The notes under the pieces were generated by a model that saw only the letters and a list, made by a program, of their open reading frames with translations, was not told the origin of the DNA and searched no databases. 30,823 bases of DNA, taken from positions 1-30,823 of the forward strand of contig DASVFR010000042.1 in NCBI GenBank assembly GCA_036379955.1. Direction: 5' to 3'. This DNA is from VRUE01 sp036379955. GTDB taxonomy: Bacteria > Actinomycetota > Thermoleophilia > Solirubrobacterales > 70-9. This document shows positions 15,031-23,115 of this stretch, piece after piece. Position 1 is the stretch's first letter; each line of letters starts with the position of its first letter. Position numbers and translations under genes: made by a program.

Positions 15031-15705
15031 ATGCCCGTGACCGCGGCTAAATACGTGGCGATCATCACCGACGGCAACGGGCGCTGGGCCGAACAGCGCG
15101 GCCTGCCGACGGTCGAGGGGCACCAGGCGGGAGCCGACACGGTCAAGGCGCGGCTGCGCGACGCGGTCGAGCTCGGGATCGAGGAGCTGACCGTGTTCTC
15201 CTTCTCGACCGAGAACTGGTCGCGGCCGGACGACGAGGTGGCGGGGCTGATGAAGATGTTCGGCGAGCGGATCGACGCGGAGACGCCCGAGCTGGACGCC
15301 GAGGGCGTGAGGATGCGCTTCGTCGGGCGGCGCGAGGGCGTCGAGCCCGCTCTAGCCGAGCGCATGGAATGGGCCGAGGCGAAGACCGCGGCGAACGACC
15401 GGATCACCCTCTTCGTCGCCTTCAACTACGGGGGGCGCGCGGAGATCGTCGACGCCGCGCGCGGCTTCGACGGCTCCTCGGAGGAGGAGCTCCGCCGCCG
15501 CCTCTACGCACCGGAGATGCACGACCCCGATCTGCTGATCCGCACCAGCGGCGAGCGGCGGGTCTCGAACTTCCTGCTCTGGCAGTGCGCCTACTCGGAG
15601 CTGGTCTTCCGCGACGAGCTCTGGCCGGACTTCGGCCGCGAGGCACTGGAGGAGTCGCTGCGAGAGTTCGAGGAGCGCAGCCGGCGCTTCGGAGCGAGGG
15701 CCTGA
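15031..15705 (+). CDS. uppS: Undecaprenyl (polyprenyl) diphosphate synthase, cis type
   Basis: Adds isopentenyl units in cis to farnesyl diphosphate to make the undecaprenyl carrier for cell-wall synthesis. The ATG at 15031 is preferred because it starts just before the domain (VAIITDGNGRWAEQRGLP, catalytic Asp14) and clears the intergenic element; an in-frame TTG at 15001 lies within that element. Other motifs: LTVFSFSTENWSRP, FVAFNYGGRAEIVDAAR, DLLIRTSGERRVSNFLLWQ, YSELVF and LWPDF. 224 residues. The stop shares one base with the cdsA start (TGATG). Confidence 0.95.
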   Translation: MPVTAAKYVAIITDGNGRWAEQRGLPTVEGHQAGADTVKARLRDAVELGIEELTVFSFSTENWSRPDDEVAGLMKMFGERIDAETPELDAEGVRMRFVGRREGVEPALAERMEWAEAKTAANDRITLFVAFNYGGRAEIVDAARGFDGSSEEELRRRLYAPEMHDPDLLIRTSGERRVSNFLLWQCAYSELVFRDELWPDFGREALEESLREFEERSRRFGARA

Positions 15706-16592
15706 TGCAGGACCTCTTCGACGACGACGATCTTTTCATCGAGGAGCCGCCGCCCAAGCCGGAGCCGCGACCGCCGCGCGTGCGGAAGCGCAGTCGCAGC
15801 GGCGAGACGGCCAGGCGGATTCTCTACGCCATCCCCTGGGCCGTCTTCGCGATCGCGATCGTCGTCGCCGGGGGGCCGGTCTTCGCCCTGGCGATGGTTG
15901 GCATCGGCGTCCTCTGCCTGCGCGAGTTCTTCGCGATGACCGCCGAGGTGCGGCCGATCCAGCGAGCCGGCTATCTGGCGGTGCCGGCGCTGATCGCCGC
16001 CGCCTACTTCGGCACCTCCTTCAACGTCCTCCTCGTGCTCGCCGCCTCCTTCCCGGTGCTCTTCGCCTTCGGCGCCGACCGCCACCACCGCGACGGGATC
16101 ACGCTCTCGATGGGCGTCACGCTGCTCGGGATCGTCTGGATTGGGATTCCGCTGGTCCACGCGGTCTTCCTGCGCGAACTGCCCAACCACGGCGCGGCCC
16201 TGATCGTCGACGTCCTCGTCGGCACCTTCGCCGCCGATACGGGCGCCTACGCCACGGGGCGCATGTTCGGCTCGCACAAGATCGCGCCGGCGCTCTCGCC
16301 CAACAAGACCCTGGAGGGCCTGCTCGGCGGCTTCGTCATCGGCACGATGGCCTTCTGGTTCGCCGGCCTGTACCAGGACTGGCTGAGCGGGGTGGACGCG
16401 CTGATCATCGGGGCGGCGGTGGCGGCCATCGCCCCGGTCGGCGACCTCTTCGAGTCGATGCTGAAGCGCGACCTCGCGGTCAAGGACACCGGCACGCTCT
16501 TCGGCCCCCACGGCGGCATCCTCGACCGCCTAGACGCCGTCTTCTTCACTGTCGTAGTCGGCTACTACCTAGCCGTCCAGCTCGTCTACTGA
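15705..16592 (+). CDS. cdsA: Phosphatidate cytidylyltransferase
   Basis: Makes CDP-diacylglycerol, the substrate of the pgsA-like enzyme encoded further on. The 295-residue protein has an acidic/proline-rich cytosolic N-terminus (about 1-40), several hydrophobic segments, and the CDS signature near the C-terminus: SMLKRDLAVKDTGTLFGPHG followed by GILDRLDAV. SPNKTLEGLLGG is also diagnostic. The start is the ATG in the TGATG junction with uppS. Confidence 0.95.
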   Translation: MQDLFDDDDLFIEEPPPKPEPRPPRVRKRSRSGETARRILYAIPWAVFAIAIVVAGGPVFALAMVGIGVLCLREFFAMTAEVRPIQRAGYLAVPALIAAAYFGTSFNVLLVLAASFPVLFAFGADRHHRDGITLSMGVTLLGIVWIGIPLVHAVFLRELPNHGAALIVDVLVGTFAADTGAYATGRMFGSHKIAPALSPNKTLEGLLGGFVIGTMAFWFAGLYQDWLSGVDALIIGAAVAAIAPVGDLFESMLKRDLAVKDTGTLFGPHGGILDRLDAVFFTVVVGYYLAVQLVY

Positions 16593-16606
16593 CGCCGAGG
16601 CACCGG

Positions 16607-16655
16607 GCCGACGGGCCGAAAAGCGCTGACATAGCGCGCTTTTCGGCCCGTCGGC
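16607..16655 (+). terminator. 20-bp perfect inverted repeat between cdsA and dxr
   Basis: Perfect arms of 20 bases (16607-16626 and 16636-16655; key sequence GACGGGCCGAAAAGCGC) surround a 9-base loop. An additional outer pair GACGCC (16591-16596, overlapping the cdsA stop) and GGCGTC (16656-16661) abuts it, with a bulge on the left. No T-run. Probably ends the uppS-cdsA transcript; dxr would then need its own promoter in the 17 bases left. Confidence 0.72.
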
Positions 16656-16663
16656 GGCGTCCC

Positions 16664-16669
16664 TATGCT
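16664..16669 (+). promoter_or_regulatory. Possible -10 box (TATGCT) for dxr
   Basis: TATGCT lies directly after the inverted repeat and 9 bases before the dxr ATG at 16679, so transcription would begin at or a few bases before the start codon (nearly leaderless). No clear -35; that position would be in the hairpin. Confidence 0.4.
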
Positions 16670-16678
16670 CTGGTGAAG

Positions 16679-17824
16679 ATGAAGAGGGTGGTGATACTCG
16701 GGTCGACGGGGTCGATCGGAACCCAGGCGCTGGAGATCGTCGCCGCCTCTGAGGAGCTCGAGGTCGTCGGCTTGGCGGCGGGCTCGAGCTGGGAGCGCGT
16801 GCTGGCGCAGGCCGCGGAACACGGCGTGGAGGCAATCGCCCTCTCGGCCCCAGGCGCCGCGGAGTCGGCGAAGTCCGCCTGGGACGGTCGGGTGCTGGCA
16901 GGCGAGGACGGGATTCGCGAGCTGATCGCGGGGTCAGGGGCCGACCTCGTCCTCAACGGGATCGTCGGCGCCGCCGGGCTCGGGCCGACGATCGTCGCCC
17001 TCGGCGAGGGAATCGACCTGGCGCTCGCCAACAAGGAGAGCCTTGTCATCGGCGGTGAGCTGACGATGGCGCTGGCGGAGGCGACCGGGGCGAAGCTGCT
17101 GCCGGTCGACTCCGAGCACTCGGCGCTCTACCAGCTGATCGGCGCCGAGCCGCCCGGGACCGTCGAGCGCCTCGTCCTCACCGCCTCCGGCGGCCCCTTC
17201 CGCGGCCGCACGGACCTGGCCGGCGTCAGCGTCGAGGAGGCACTCGCCCACCCGACCTGGGAGATGGGCGGCCGGATCACGATCGACTCGGCGACGCTGA
17301 TGAACAAGGGCTTCGAGGCGATCGAGGCCCACCACCTCTTCGGCGTCCCCTACGAGCGGATCGCGGTCGTCGTCCACCCGCAGTCGATCGTCCACTCGCT
17401 GATCGACCTCAATGACGGGGCAACGTTGGCCCACCTCGGCTACCCCGACATGAGGGTGCCGATCTCCTACGCGCTGCACCACCCCGAACGCGCCGACGTC
17501 GACGTAGCCCGACTCGACCTCGCCACCGTCGGCCAGCTGACCTTCGAGGCGCCCGATCTCGAGACCTTCGCCTGCCTGCGCCTCGCGATCGAGGCCGGCA
17601 GGGCGGGAGGGACGGCGCCCTGCGTGCTCAACGCCGCCGACGAGGTCGCCGTCGCCGCCTTCCTCGAGGGCCGGATCGGGTTCACAGGGATTCCCGCCGC
17701 GATCGAGAACGTGCTGGAGGCGATGCCGGCGCTCCAACCGACCCACTTCGAGGATCTCTTCGCGGTCGACGCCGAGGCCCGCCGCCGCACCGAAGAGGAG
17801 GTAGGGGGGTTGGCGAGGGTATGA
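16679..17824 (+). CDS. dxr: 1-deoxy-D-xylulose 5-phosphate reductoisomerase
   Basis: Committed step of the MEP isoprenoid pathway, converting DXP to MEP with NADPH. ATG at 16679 gives MKRVVILGSTGSIGTQALEI at the N-terminus; an in-frame GTG at 16673 would add two residues. Motifs: ANKESLVIGGEL, LLPVDSEHSALYQL (metal ligands), VLTASGGPFRG, HPTWEMGGRITIDSATLMNK and FEAIEAHHLFGVP. 381 residues. Stop overlaps rseP in ATGA. ispG, from the same pathway, is the next + strand gene after rseP. Confidence 0.97.
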   Translation: MKRVVILGSTGSIGTQALEIVAASEELEVVGLAAGSSWERVLAQAAEHGVEAIALSAPGAAESAKSAWDGRVLAGEDGIRELIAGSGADLVLNGIVGAAGLGPTIVALGEGIDLALANKESLVIGGELTMALAEATGAKLLPVDSEHSALYQLIGAEPPGTVERLVLTASGGPFRGRTDLAGVSVEEALAHPTWEMGGRITIDSATLMNKGFEAIEAHHLFGVPYERIAVVVHPQSIVHSLIDLNDGATLAHLGYPDMRVPISYALHHPERADVDVARLDLATVGQLTFEAPDLETFACLRLAIEAGRAGGTAPCVLNAADEVAVAAFLEGRIGFTGIPAAIENVLEAMPALQPTHFEDLFAVDAEARRRTEEEVGGLARV

Positions 17825-18912
17825 GCTGGCTCTTGGTCTTCATCGGCTTCTGTCTTCTGATCGTCCTGCACGAGGCCGGCCACTTCTTCGCCGCCAAGGC
17901 GACCGGCATGCGGGTCGAGAAGTTCTTCCTCTTCTTCGGCCCGAAGCTGGTCTCGGTCAGGCGAGGCGAGACCGAGTACGGAATCGCGGCGATTCCCCTC
18001 GGTGGCTACGTGAAGATCAGCGGCATGAACCCAGAGGAAGAGTTGCCTCCGGAGGTTGAGCCTCGCGCCTACTACAACCAGCCGGTCTGGAAGCGGATCG
18101 TCGTCACCGGGGCCGGGCCAGCCGTGAACATAGCCCTAGCCCTGATCATCCTTTTCGTCATCGCGTTGACGAGCGCGTCGACTGTGACTCAAAGGGTTGG
18201 TGAAGTCCTGCCAAAGACACCGGCGGTCGGCGTTCTCAAAGCCGGAGACAGGATTCTCGCCGTCGACGGGAAAAGCTTTCCGGGCCTCGATGGCGAAGAA
18301 CGCGTCGAACGATTCCACAGGTTGATCGGATCGCACGAATGCGCCGGAAAGCCGCAGGACGGCTGTAGAGCGAGCACGCCCGTGCGGCTGGCGGTGATCC
18401 GAGACGGCCATTCCAAGGAGATCCTCGTCAAGCCTGAATACCAGTCGTCCGCAGGCCAGACCTTGGTCGGCTTTGGGTTCGCGGCGCGACCGGCGAGCAT
18501 CGGGGTTGGCACAGCGATCGACAGGGCCACGGGTTTTGCGTGGCTGGTCACTCACGAAACGCTGACTCGCGTCGGCAGGATCTTCAACTCAAAGGAACGC
18601 AGCCAGATTCACGGCGTCGTGGGCGTGAGCGACGTCGCACATCAAACGATCGGCCTGGGGCTCGAACGATCGCTGCTCCTGTTGGCCGTGGTCAGTCTTT
18701 CGCTCGGCGTCATCAACCTCTTCCCGTTTTTGCCGCTCGATGGCGGCCACATCTTCTGGAGCATCGTCGAGAAGCTTCGAGGCAAGCCGGTGTCACTGCA
18801 GACGATGGAGCGGGCGAGCATCGTCGGCTTCGCCCTAGTCGCGATGCTCTTCTTCATCGGACTGTCCAACGACATCGGAAGCCTCACCGGCGAAGGCTTC
18901 AACGTCCGCTAG
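17821..18912 (+). CDS. rseP: Site-2 intramembrane metalloprotease, RseP family
   Basis: Zinc protease that cleaves transmembrane segments, typically of anti-sigma factors or signal peptides (Rip1/RasP role). Catalytic HEAGH at residues 17-21 in the first membrane segment, a PDZ-like domain about residues 115-200 (GVLKAGDRILAVDGKSFPG), and the second zinc motif NLFPFLPLDGGHIFWSIVEK in a later membrane segment. 363 residues. From about 18000 onward codon choice is visibly less GC-biased than in the flanking dxr. Its TAG overlaps the stop of the convergent gene in a CTAG. Confidence 0.95.
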   Translation: MSWLLVFIGFCLLIVLHEAGHFFAAKATGMRVEKFFLFFGPKLVSVRRGETEYGIAAIPLGGYVKISGMNPEEELPPEVEPRAYYNQPVWKRIVVTGAGPAVNIALALIILFVIALTSASTVTQRVGEVLPKTPAVGVLKAGDRILAVDGKSFPGLDGEERVERFHRLIGSHECAGKPQDGCRASTPVRLAVIRDGHSKEILVKPEYQSSAGQTLVGFGFAARPASIGVGTAIDRATGFAWLVTHETLTRVGRIFNSKERSQIHGVVGVSDVAHQTIGLGLERSLLLLAVVSLSLGVINLFPFLPLDGGHIFWSIVEKLRGKPVSLQTMERASIVGFALVAMLFFIGLSNDIGSLTGEGFNVR

Positions 18913-19832
18913 CCGGGGAGGACCCGGAAGCGGTATGAAACCGGGCTCGGATCCAGCAGCCCGGAGCGGTCGCGAGCCCGCACCCGGAAGAGGTGACGGC
19001 CGATCGAGAGCCTCCTCGTCGTGAATGGGGAGCGACACGGCTTGTACCCCCGACGGTCGAGCTTGCAGAGAAAGGTCGACCCCGGCTCGTCGGAGGCGAA
19101 GCGAAAGGTCGGCGTGGAGTCGTGGGTCCTGCGCGGCGGCTTCTTTCTCAGCAGCGTCTGAGGGGCGCGGGCGCCGCCGTAGCTGCCGCTGGGCCCGCTT
19201 GCGGGAACGCAGACGTGCTCGGACGGGGCGACCGAGTTGGGCCGGGGGTCGGGGAAGACGGCAGCGAAATCGGTGGCGCTGTCGTCTCGGTCGTCGGCCT
19301 GCTCCAACGCGGTCGCGCAGCCCGGCGCGATCGTGCGCCGCAGCGCCATTTCGTTCGGGATGCCCGCGGGGAGAGCGTCGGCGCCGCTGGGGCTCGGCAG
19401 GCCGGAGGCGAAGTCGCCCCAGGCGACGCAGTCGATTTCCTCCCAGCAGACCGCCCCGCCGGCCGGGTCGAGTCCATCTGTCGCTGGCAGCGGAGCGTCG
19501 GCGGCGACTCCGAACTCGGTTTCCGCGGCCGGGGTGGCGATCAGGATCGTGCTCTGACTGGCGCCGTTGGGCACGTCGGAAGGGAGCACGGTCGCGCTCG
19601 GCGCCCCGGCGGCCGTGTAGGTGCGCAGGACGTGACCCCCAACCAGGTTCTGGCCGCTGCTCCACATCTGCAGCTCTACGTACTCCGCGCTTGGATTGGC
19701 TGCGGAGCCCGGGTAGACCTCGCGGATCGACATCTGGTGGAAAGTCGCCGAGGCGCTCGGCGCGGTCACGGCGAGCGCCAGACAGGTGAGCGTGACAAGC
19801 GATCCCCACCGTCGCTTCGCGAGCGAGCTCAC
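18909..19832 (-). CDS. Secreted protein: lamin-tail-like domain plus one Ig-like repeat
   Basis: Function unknown. The GTG at 19832, overlapping the upstream gene's stop (GTGA), gives 307 residues with a signal peptide (AKRRWGSLVTLTCLALAV..., cleavage after SASA at about 29). The mature start TFHQMSIREVYPGS and the following YVELQM...NLVGGH pattern resemble a lamin-tail (LTD) fold by eye. The C-terminal ~85 residues are an Ig-like repeat of the kind abundant in soil actinobacteria (STPTFRFASDEPGSTFLCKL, then RHLFRVRARD) with two cysteines. No LPXTG or membrane anchor. It is a shortened paralogue of the gene just upstream and probably co-transcribed with it. Confidence 0.82.
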   Translation of the reverse strand: MSSLAKRRWGSLVTLTCLALAVTAPSASATFHQMSIREVYPGSAANPSAEYVELQMWSSGQNLVGGHVLRTYTAAGAPSATVLPSDVPNGASQSTILIATPAAETEFGVAADAPLPATDGLDPAGGAVCWEEIDCVAWGDFASGLPSPSGADALPAGIPNEMALRRTIAPGCATALEQADDRDDSATDFAAVFPDPRPNSVAPSEHVCVPASGPSGSYGGARAPQTLLRKKPPRRTHDSTPTFRFASDEPGSTFLCKLDRRGYKPCRSPFTTRRLSIGRHLFRVRARDRSGLLDPSPVSYRFRVLPG

Positions 19833-21640
19833 CTTCGGTGCCTCACCACCGTGAAATCGAGCCTTGCGGGACTCGAGTCGACGGCGCCGGCCAGCGCGGC
19901 ACGAACGCGCAGTGAGTGCGATCCGTAGGCCAACCTGGCGGTGGTGAGGGGCGAGCGACAGCCCTTGAAGGGCTTGCGGTCGAGCTTGCACTGGAAGGTC
20001 GCGCTCGCCTGGTCCGAGCGGAAGCGGAAGGTGGGCGTGCGGTCGCGTGTCCTGGCCTTGGGCCCGGCGAGGATCGTCGTCTCGGGAACGACCTGCGTGG
20101 GGGCAGGGGACGGCGCGGACGCCGTTACGAACGGAGCGCCGGCGAGCACGACGTCGAAGCTGTAGCCGGCGGGCGTTGGGTCGACGTTGTCGCTGGAGTC
20201 GATCGCCCGCACCTGGAAGCTGTGGGGCCCGTCGCCGAGACCCGCGTATGCCACCCCGGTCGGCGAGCAACCGGCGAAGGCGCCGCCGTCGAGCTTGCAT
20301 TCGAAGCTCGATCCGGGCTCGTTCGATTCGTAGGTGAAGGAGGCGGTGGGGCTGTTGCTCGGATTCGGCGGCCTGGCGAGGAGCGTCGTCTCGGGCGGCG
20401 TTTCGTCGGGCGCCGAGCTTTCGACCGTCCAGGTGAATTCCACGGCAGCGCCCTGGTTGCCGGCTTTGTCCGTCGCCCTGACCGCGAAGGTCCACTCGCC
20501 GTCGGCCAGCGGCGCCGGGTGTTCGGCGTCGGGATACGTCTTGCCGCTTGTGGGGCAGTCGCTGAAAGACGCCGGGGTTCCTTCCGGCTCGAGACTGCAT
20601 TCGAAGCCCGAGCCGCCCTCCGTCGAGCCGTAGGTGAAGGTGGCGCTGTTGCCGGGGCTCGGGTCCGGCGGGTGGGTCTGGACTTCGGCTTCGGGAGCCA
20701 CGGTGTCGAGGGTCCAGGTGTAGGCGGCCGGAGTGGGGTCGGCGCCTGCCGAGTTCACGGCGCGAACCTTGAACGTGTGGCCGCCGTCGGCGAGGCCCGA
20801 GTAGCTCTTGCCGGAGGAGGGGCAGCTTTCGAAGGCGTCGGCCTCGCCTTCGGCGGCAAGGCTGCATTCGAAGGTCGCGCCGGCGGACGGAGTCGCGTGG
20901 TAGGTGAAGGAGGCCGAGGTAGCTTTCGTCGGGTTCGCCGGTTTCGTGTCGATCGTCGTGTTGGGCAGTGAGGGACAGGCGGCCTCGGTCGGTTTCGTCG
21001 CGTTGTCGCGCGGTGCCGGGTCCACCTCGCTGAAGTCGGTGGAGCTGTCGTCGCTGTCGTCGGTCGGGGGCGGATCGAGCAGGGTCGCGCAGCCTTTGGC
21101 GATCGATCGCCTCAGGGCCTTGCCGGCTTTCACGCCGCCCGGGGACGCCGGACTCCCCACCTTCAGTTCCGGCACGTGCGCCGGCAGCGGCCCTTTGAAG
21201 TCCCCCCAGGCGACGCAGTCAGGGGGAGACCCTTCGATCCAGCAGACGGCGCCCCCTTCCGGCGAGAGGTCGAGGCCTTCGTCGCTGTCGTCGGGGGCCG
21301 GCATTTCGTCGAAGACGGTGCTGTAGCTCGTGTCCGCGACGAGGATCGTCGACTGGTTCGCCCCGTTTTTCACGTCGGCGGCGAGGGCGACGTCGTCGAT
21401 TGGTTTGCCGGCGGCGTCATATGCGACCAGGCGATGGCCGCCGACGAAGTTCTGAAAGGCGGCCCACATCTGCAGCTCGACATAGCTGGCGTCGTTTTCG
21501 CCCCCGGGGTAGACCTCGCGGATCGACATCTCGTGGAACGTCGCCTGCGCCAGCGGTGGAATCGCGAGCAACGCGGACAGGGCAACCGCGAGCGCCGCGA
21601 CCAGGCGCGGTCGAACGACGAGCGCCGGTCGTCGTCGCAT
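19829..21640 (-). CDS. Secreted protein: lamin-tail-like domain plus four Ig-like repeats
   Basis: Function unknown; likely an extracellular binding or surface protein. From the ATG at 21640 (GGGAGGA directly before) it has 603 residues: signal peptide with an arginine-rich start and cleavage after AQA at residue 33, an LTD-like domain beginning TFHEMSIREVYPGGEND and continuing YVELQMWAAFQNFVGGH, and about four Ig-like repeats of ~85-95 residues in the C-terminal 380 residues. Each repeat has the pattern SFTY...FECSL...C...HTFKVRA with two cysteines, which may form a disulfide. Alternative in-frame starts are ATG 21670 and ATG 21682. Tandem with its shorter paralogue, on the strand opposite to all neighbours. 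Confidence 0.82.
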   Translation of the reverse strand: MRRRPALVVRPRLVAALAVALSALLAIPPLAQATFHEMSIREVYPGGENDASYVELQMWAAFQNFVGGHRLVAYDAAGKPIDDVALAADVKNGANQSTILVADTSYSTVFDEMPAPDDSDEGLDLSPEGGAVCWIEGSPPDCVAWGDFKGPLPAHVPELKVGSPASPGGVKAGKALRRSIAKGCATLLDPPPTDDSDDSSTDFSEVDPAPRDNATKPTEAACPSLPNTTIDTKPANPTKATSASFTYHATPSAGATFECSLAAEGEADAFESCPSSGKSYSGLADGGHTFKVRAVNSAGADPTPAAYTWTLDTVAPEAEVQTHPPDPSPGNSATFTYGSTEGGSGFECSLEPEGTPASFSDCPTSGKTYPDAEHPAPLADGEWTFAVRATDKAGNQGAAVEFTWTVESSAPDETPPETTLLARPPNPSNSPTASFTYESNEPGSSFECKLDGGAFAGCSPTGVAYAGLGDGPHSFQVRAIDSSDNVDPTPAGYSFDVVLAGAPFVTASAPSPAPTQVVPETTILAGPKARTRDRTPTFRFRSDQASATFQCKLDRKPFKGCRSPLTTARLAYGSHSLRVRAALAGAVDSSPARLDFTVVRHRR

Positions 21641-21677
21641 TCCTCCCGGAGTCCCTCTCCGCCCGGCCATCCTCCTC

Positions 21678-21708
21678 TGCATACGGCGCGACACGGGCTC
21701 GGGTTCAA
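21678..21708 (-). promoter_or_regulatory. Weak promoter candidate for the secreted-protein pair
   Basis: On the minus strand TTGAAC (21708-21703) and TATGCA (21683-21678) are separated by 19 bases, a longer spacer than usual. Transcription would begin near 21671, supporting a start at 21670 or 21640 rather than 21682. Confidence 0.3.
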
Positions 21709-21730
21709 TCTGAGCAGGGCCGCCTCTCGC

Positions 21731-21736
21731 TACGCT
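21731..21736 (+). promoter_or_regulatory. Possible -10 box (TACGCT) for ispG, leaderless
   Basis: TACGCT is followed by six bases and then the ispG ATG at 21743, the spacing expected if the transcript starts at the A of the start codon. No ribosome-binding site is seen, consistent with a leaderless mRNA. No firm -35. Confidence 0.4.
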
Positions 21737-21742
21737 TGCGCC

Positions 21743-22999
21743 ATGGCTTCGAAGCGCCAGATATTCGTCGGCGGCGTGCCGATCGGGGGCGGCGCCCCCG
21801 TCGCCGTGCAGACGATGACCAAGACCGAGACCGCCAACCTGGCGGCGACGCTCGAGCAGATCGGCAAGGTCGCCGAGGCGGGCGCCGACCTCGTACGCTG
21901 CGCGGTGCCGCGCGACGAGGACGCCGAGGCGCTGAAGACGATCGTCCGCGAGTCGCCGATCCCGGTGATCGCCGACATCCACTTCAACCACACGCTGGCG
22001 CTGAAGGCGATCGACGCGGGGGCCCACTGCATCCGTCTCAACCCCGGCAACATCGGCGGCCGCGAGAAGGTGGCCGAGGTGGCCGAGCGGGCGACCGCGG
22101 CCGGCGTGCCGATGCGGATCGGCGTCAACTCCGGCTCGCTGCCCAAGCACCTGCACGCGCTCGAGCGCGAGAAACCGGTCGACGCCCTCGTCGCCGCCGC
22201 GGTCGAGTTCGTCGAGCTGATGGAGTCGTTGGACTTCGAGAACTTCAAGGTCTCGATCAAGTCGACCAACGTGCCGAACACGATCGCCGCCAACCGGCTC
22301 CTCTCCGAGAAGATCCCCTACCCACTGCACCTCGGCGTCACCGAGGCGGGGACGAAGTGGTCGGGATCGCTCAAGTCCGCAGTCGGGCTCGGCACGCTGC
22401 TCGCCGACGGGGTGGGGGACACGATCCGGATCAGCCTCTCGACCTTCCACGCCGAGGAGGAGGTCAAGGTCGCCTGGGAGATCCTCAAGGCCCTGCAGCT
22501 GCGCGAGCGCGGCCCGGTGCTGATCGCCTGCCCGACCTGCGGCCGTCTGCAGTTCGACATGGACTCGGTCGTCGCCGAGATCGAGCGGCGGCTCGAGCGC
22601 TACGCCGAGCCGGTCGAGGTCGCCGTGCTCGGCTGCGCGGTCAACGGCATCGGCGAGGCCTCCCACGCCGACTTCGGCATCGCCGGCGCCAAGAACGAGG
22701 GCCTGATCTTCGCCGGCGGCAAGCCGCTGCGCAAGGTGCCGCAGGCCGAGCTGGTCGACACCCTCTTCCGCGAGATCGACAAGTCGCTGGAGCGCGGCGG
22801 CGAGGTGGAGTTCGACGAGGCCGAGTCGCGCGAGGGGGCCGAGTGGGTAGCCAACATCGAGCAGGAAAATGCCGACGACCTGACCCCCGAGAAGATCGCG
22901 CAGATGGAGCATGCGGCTGCGGAAGCCGGCGAGTCGGACAAGGTCCTTCTCGATGAGGCCGAGTCGCCGACGTCGGGACGCAGGTTCACGCGAGCGTAG
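21743..22999 (+). CDS. ispG: 4-hydroxy-3-methylbut-2-en-1-yl diphosphate synthase
   Basis: Iron-sulfur reductive enzyme of the MEP isoprenoid pathway. ATG at 21743 gives 418 residues starting MASKRQIFVGGVPIGGGAPV. The TIM-barrel part has VAVQTMTKTET, IPVIADIHFNHTLALKAIDA and LNPGNIG; the cluster ligands are Cys263 and Cys266 (ACPTCGRLQFD), Cys298 and Glu305 (LGCAVNGIGEASHADFGIAG). The last ~50 residues (after about residue 365) form an acidic tail beyond the usual domain end. The same pathway gene dxr lies upstream. Confidence 0.97.
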   Translation: MASKRQIFVGGVPIGGGAPVAVQTMTKTETANLAATLEQIGKVAEAGADLVRCAVPRDEDAEALKTIVRESPIPVIADIHFNHTLALKAIDAGAHCIRLNPGNIGGREKVAEVAERATAAGVPMRIGVNSGSLPKHLHALEREKPVDALVAAAVEFVELMESLDFENFKVSIKSTNVPNTIAANRLLSEKIPYPLHLGVTEAGTKWSGSLKSAVGLGTLLADGVGDTIRISLSTFHAEEEVKVAWEILKALQLRERGPVLIACPTCGRLQFDMDSVVAEIERRLERYAEPVEVAVLGCAVNGIGEASHADFGIAGAKNEGLIFAGGKPLRKVPQAELVDTLFREIDKSLERGGEVEFDEAESREGAEWVANIEQENADDLTPEKIAQMEHAAAEAGESDKVLLDEAESPTSGRRFTRA

Positions 23000-23005
23000 T
23001 CAGCG

Positions 23006-23096
23006 CGGCGGGTCCTGTCGCCGCAGGGGCCCACCGCCCCTCCGGTCGCTAAAGCGTCCTCGGGGCGGCACCCCCTACGGCGCCACCCCCCGCGAG
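23006..23096 (+). repeat. Family 1 dispersed structured repeat, copy C (diverged)
   Basis: About 90 bp between ispG and proS in the same orientation as copy B. Shares long stretches such as GGGTCCTGTCGCCGCAGGGG, CCGGTCGCTAAAGCGTCCTC and CCCCCTACGGCGCCACC. The terminal inverted repeats are degraded (CGGCGGGT on the left, ACCCCCCGCGAG on the right), but the CCGCCCC/GGGGCGG stem and the CGCT-AA-AGCG hairpin are kept. Seven bases after the ispG stop. Confidence 0.85.
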
Positions 23097-23103
23097 CAGC
23101 GGG

Positions 23104-23109
23104 TAGGTT
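23104..23109 (+). promoter_or_regulatory. Possible -10 box (TAGGTT) for proS, leaderless
   Basis: TAGGTT is followed by six bases and the GTG start of proS at 23116, the same geometry as at ispG. No ribosome-binding site is visible. The -35 position would be inside repeat copy C. Confidence 0.35.
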
Positions 23110-23115
23110 TCTCGC

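Noticed and set aside
19833..20867. N-terminal extension of the smaller secreted protein to 652 residues
   Set aside because: It overlaps the paralogue's coding region out of frame; the GTG at 19832 with signal peptide and GTGA overlap is the better start.
21641..22912. N-terminal extension of the large secreted protein to over 1000 residues, antisense to ispG
   Set aside because: The extension is a reverse shadow of ispG; the signal peptide after 21640 marks the real N-terminus.
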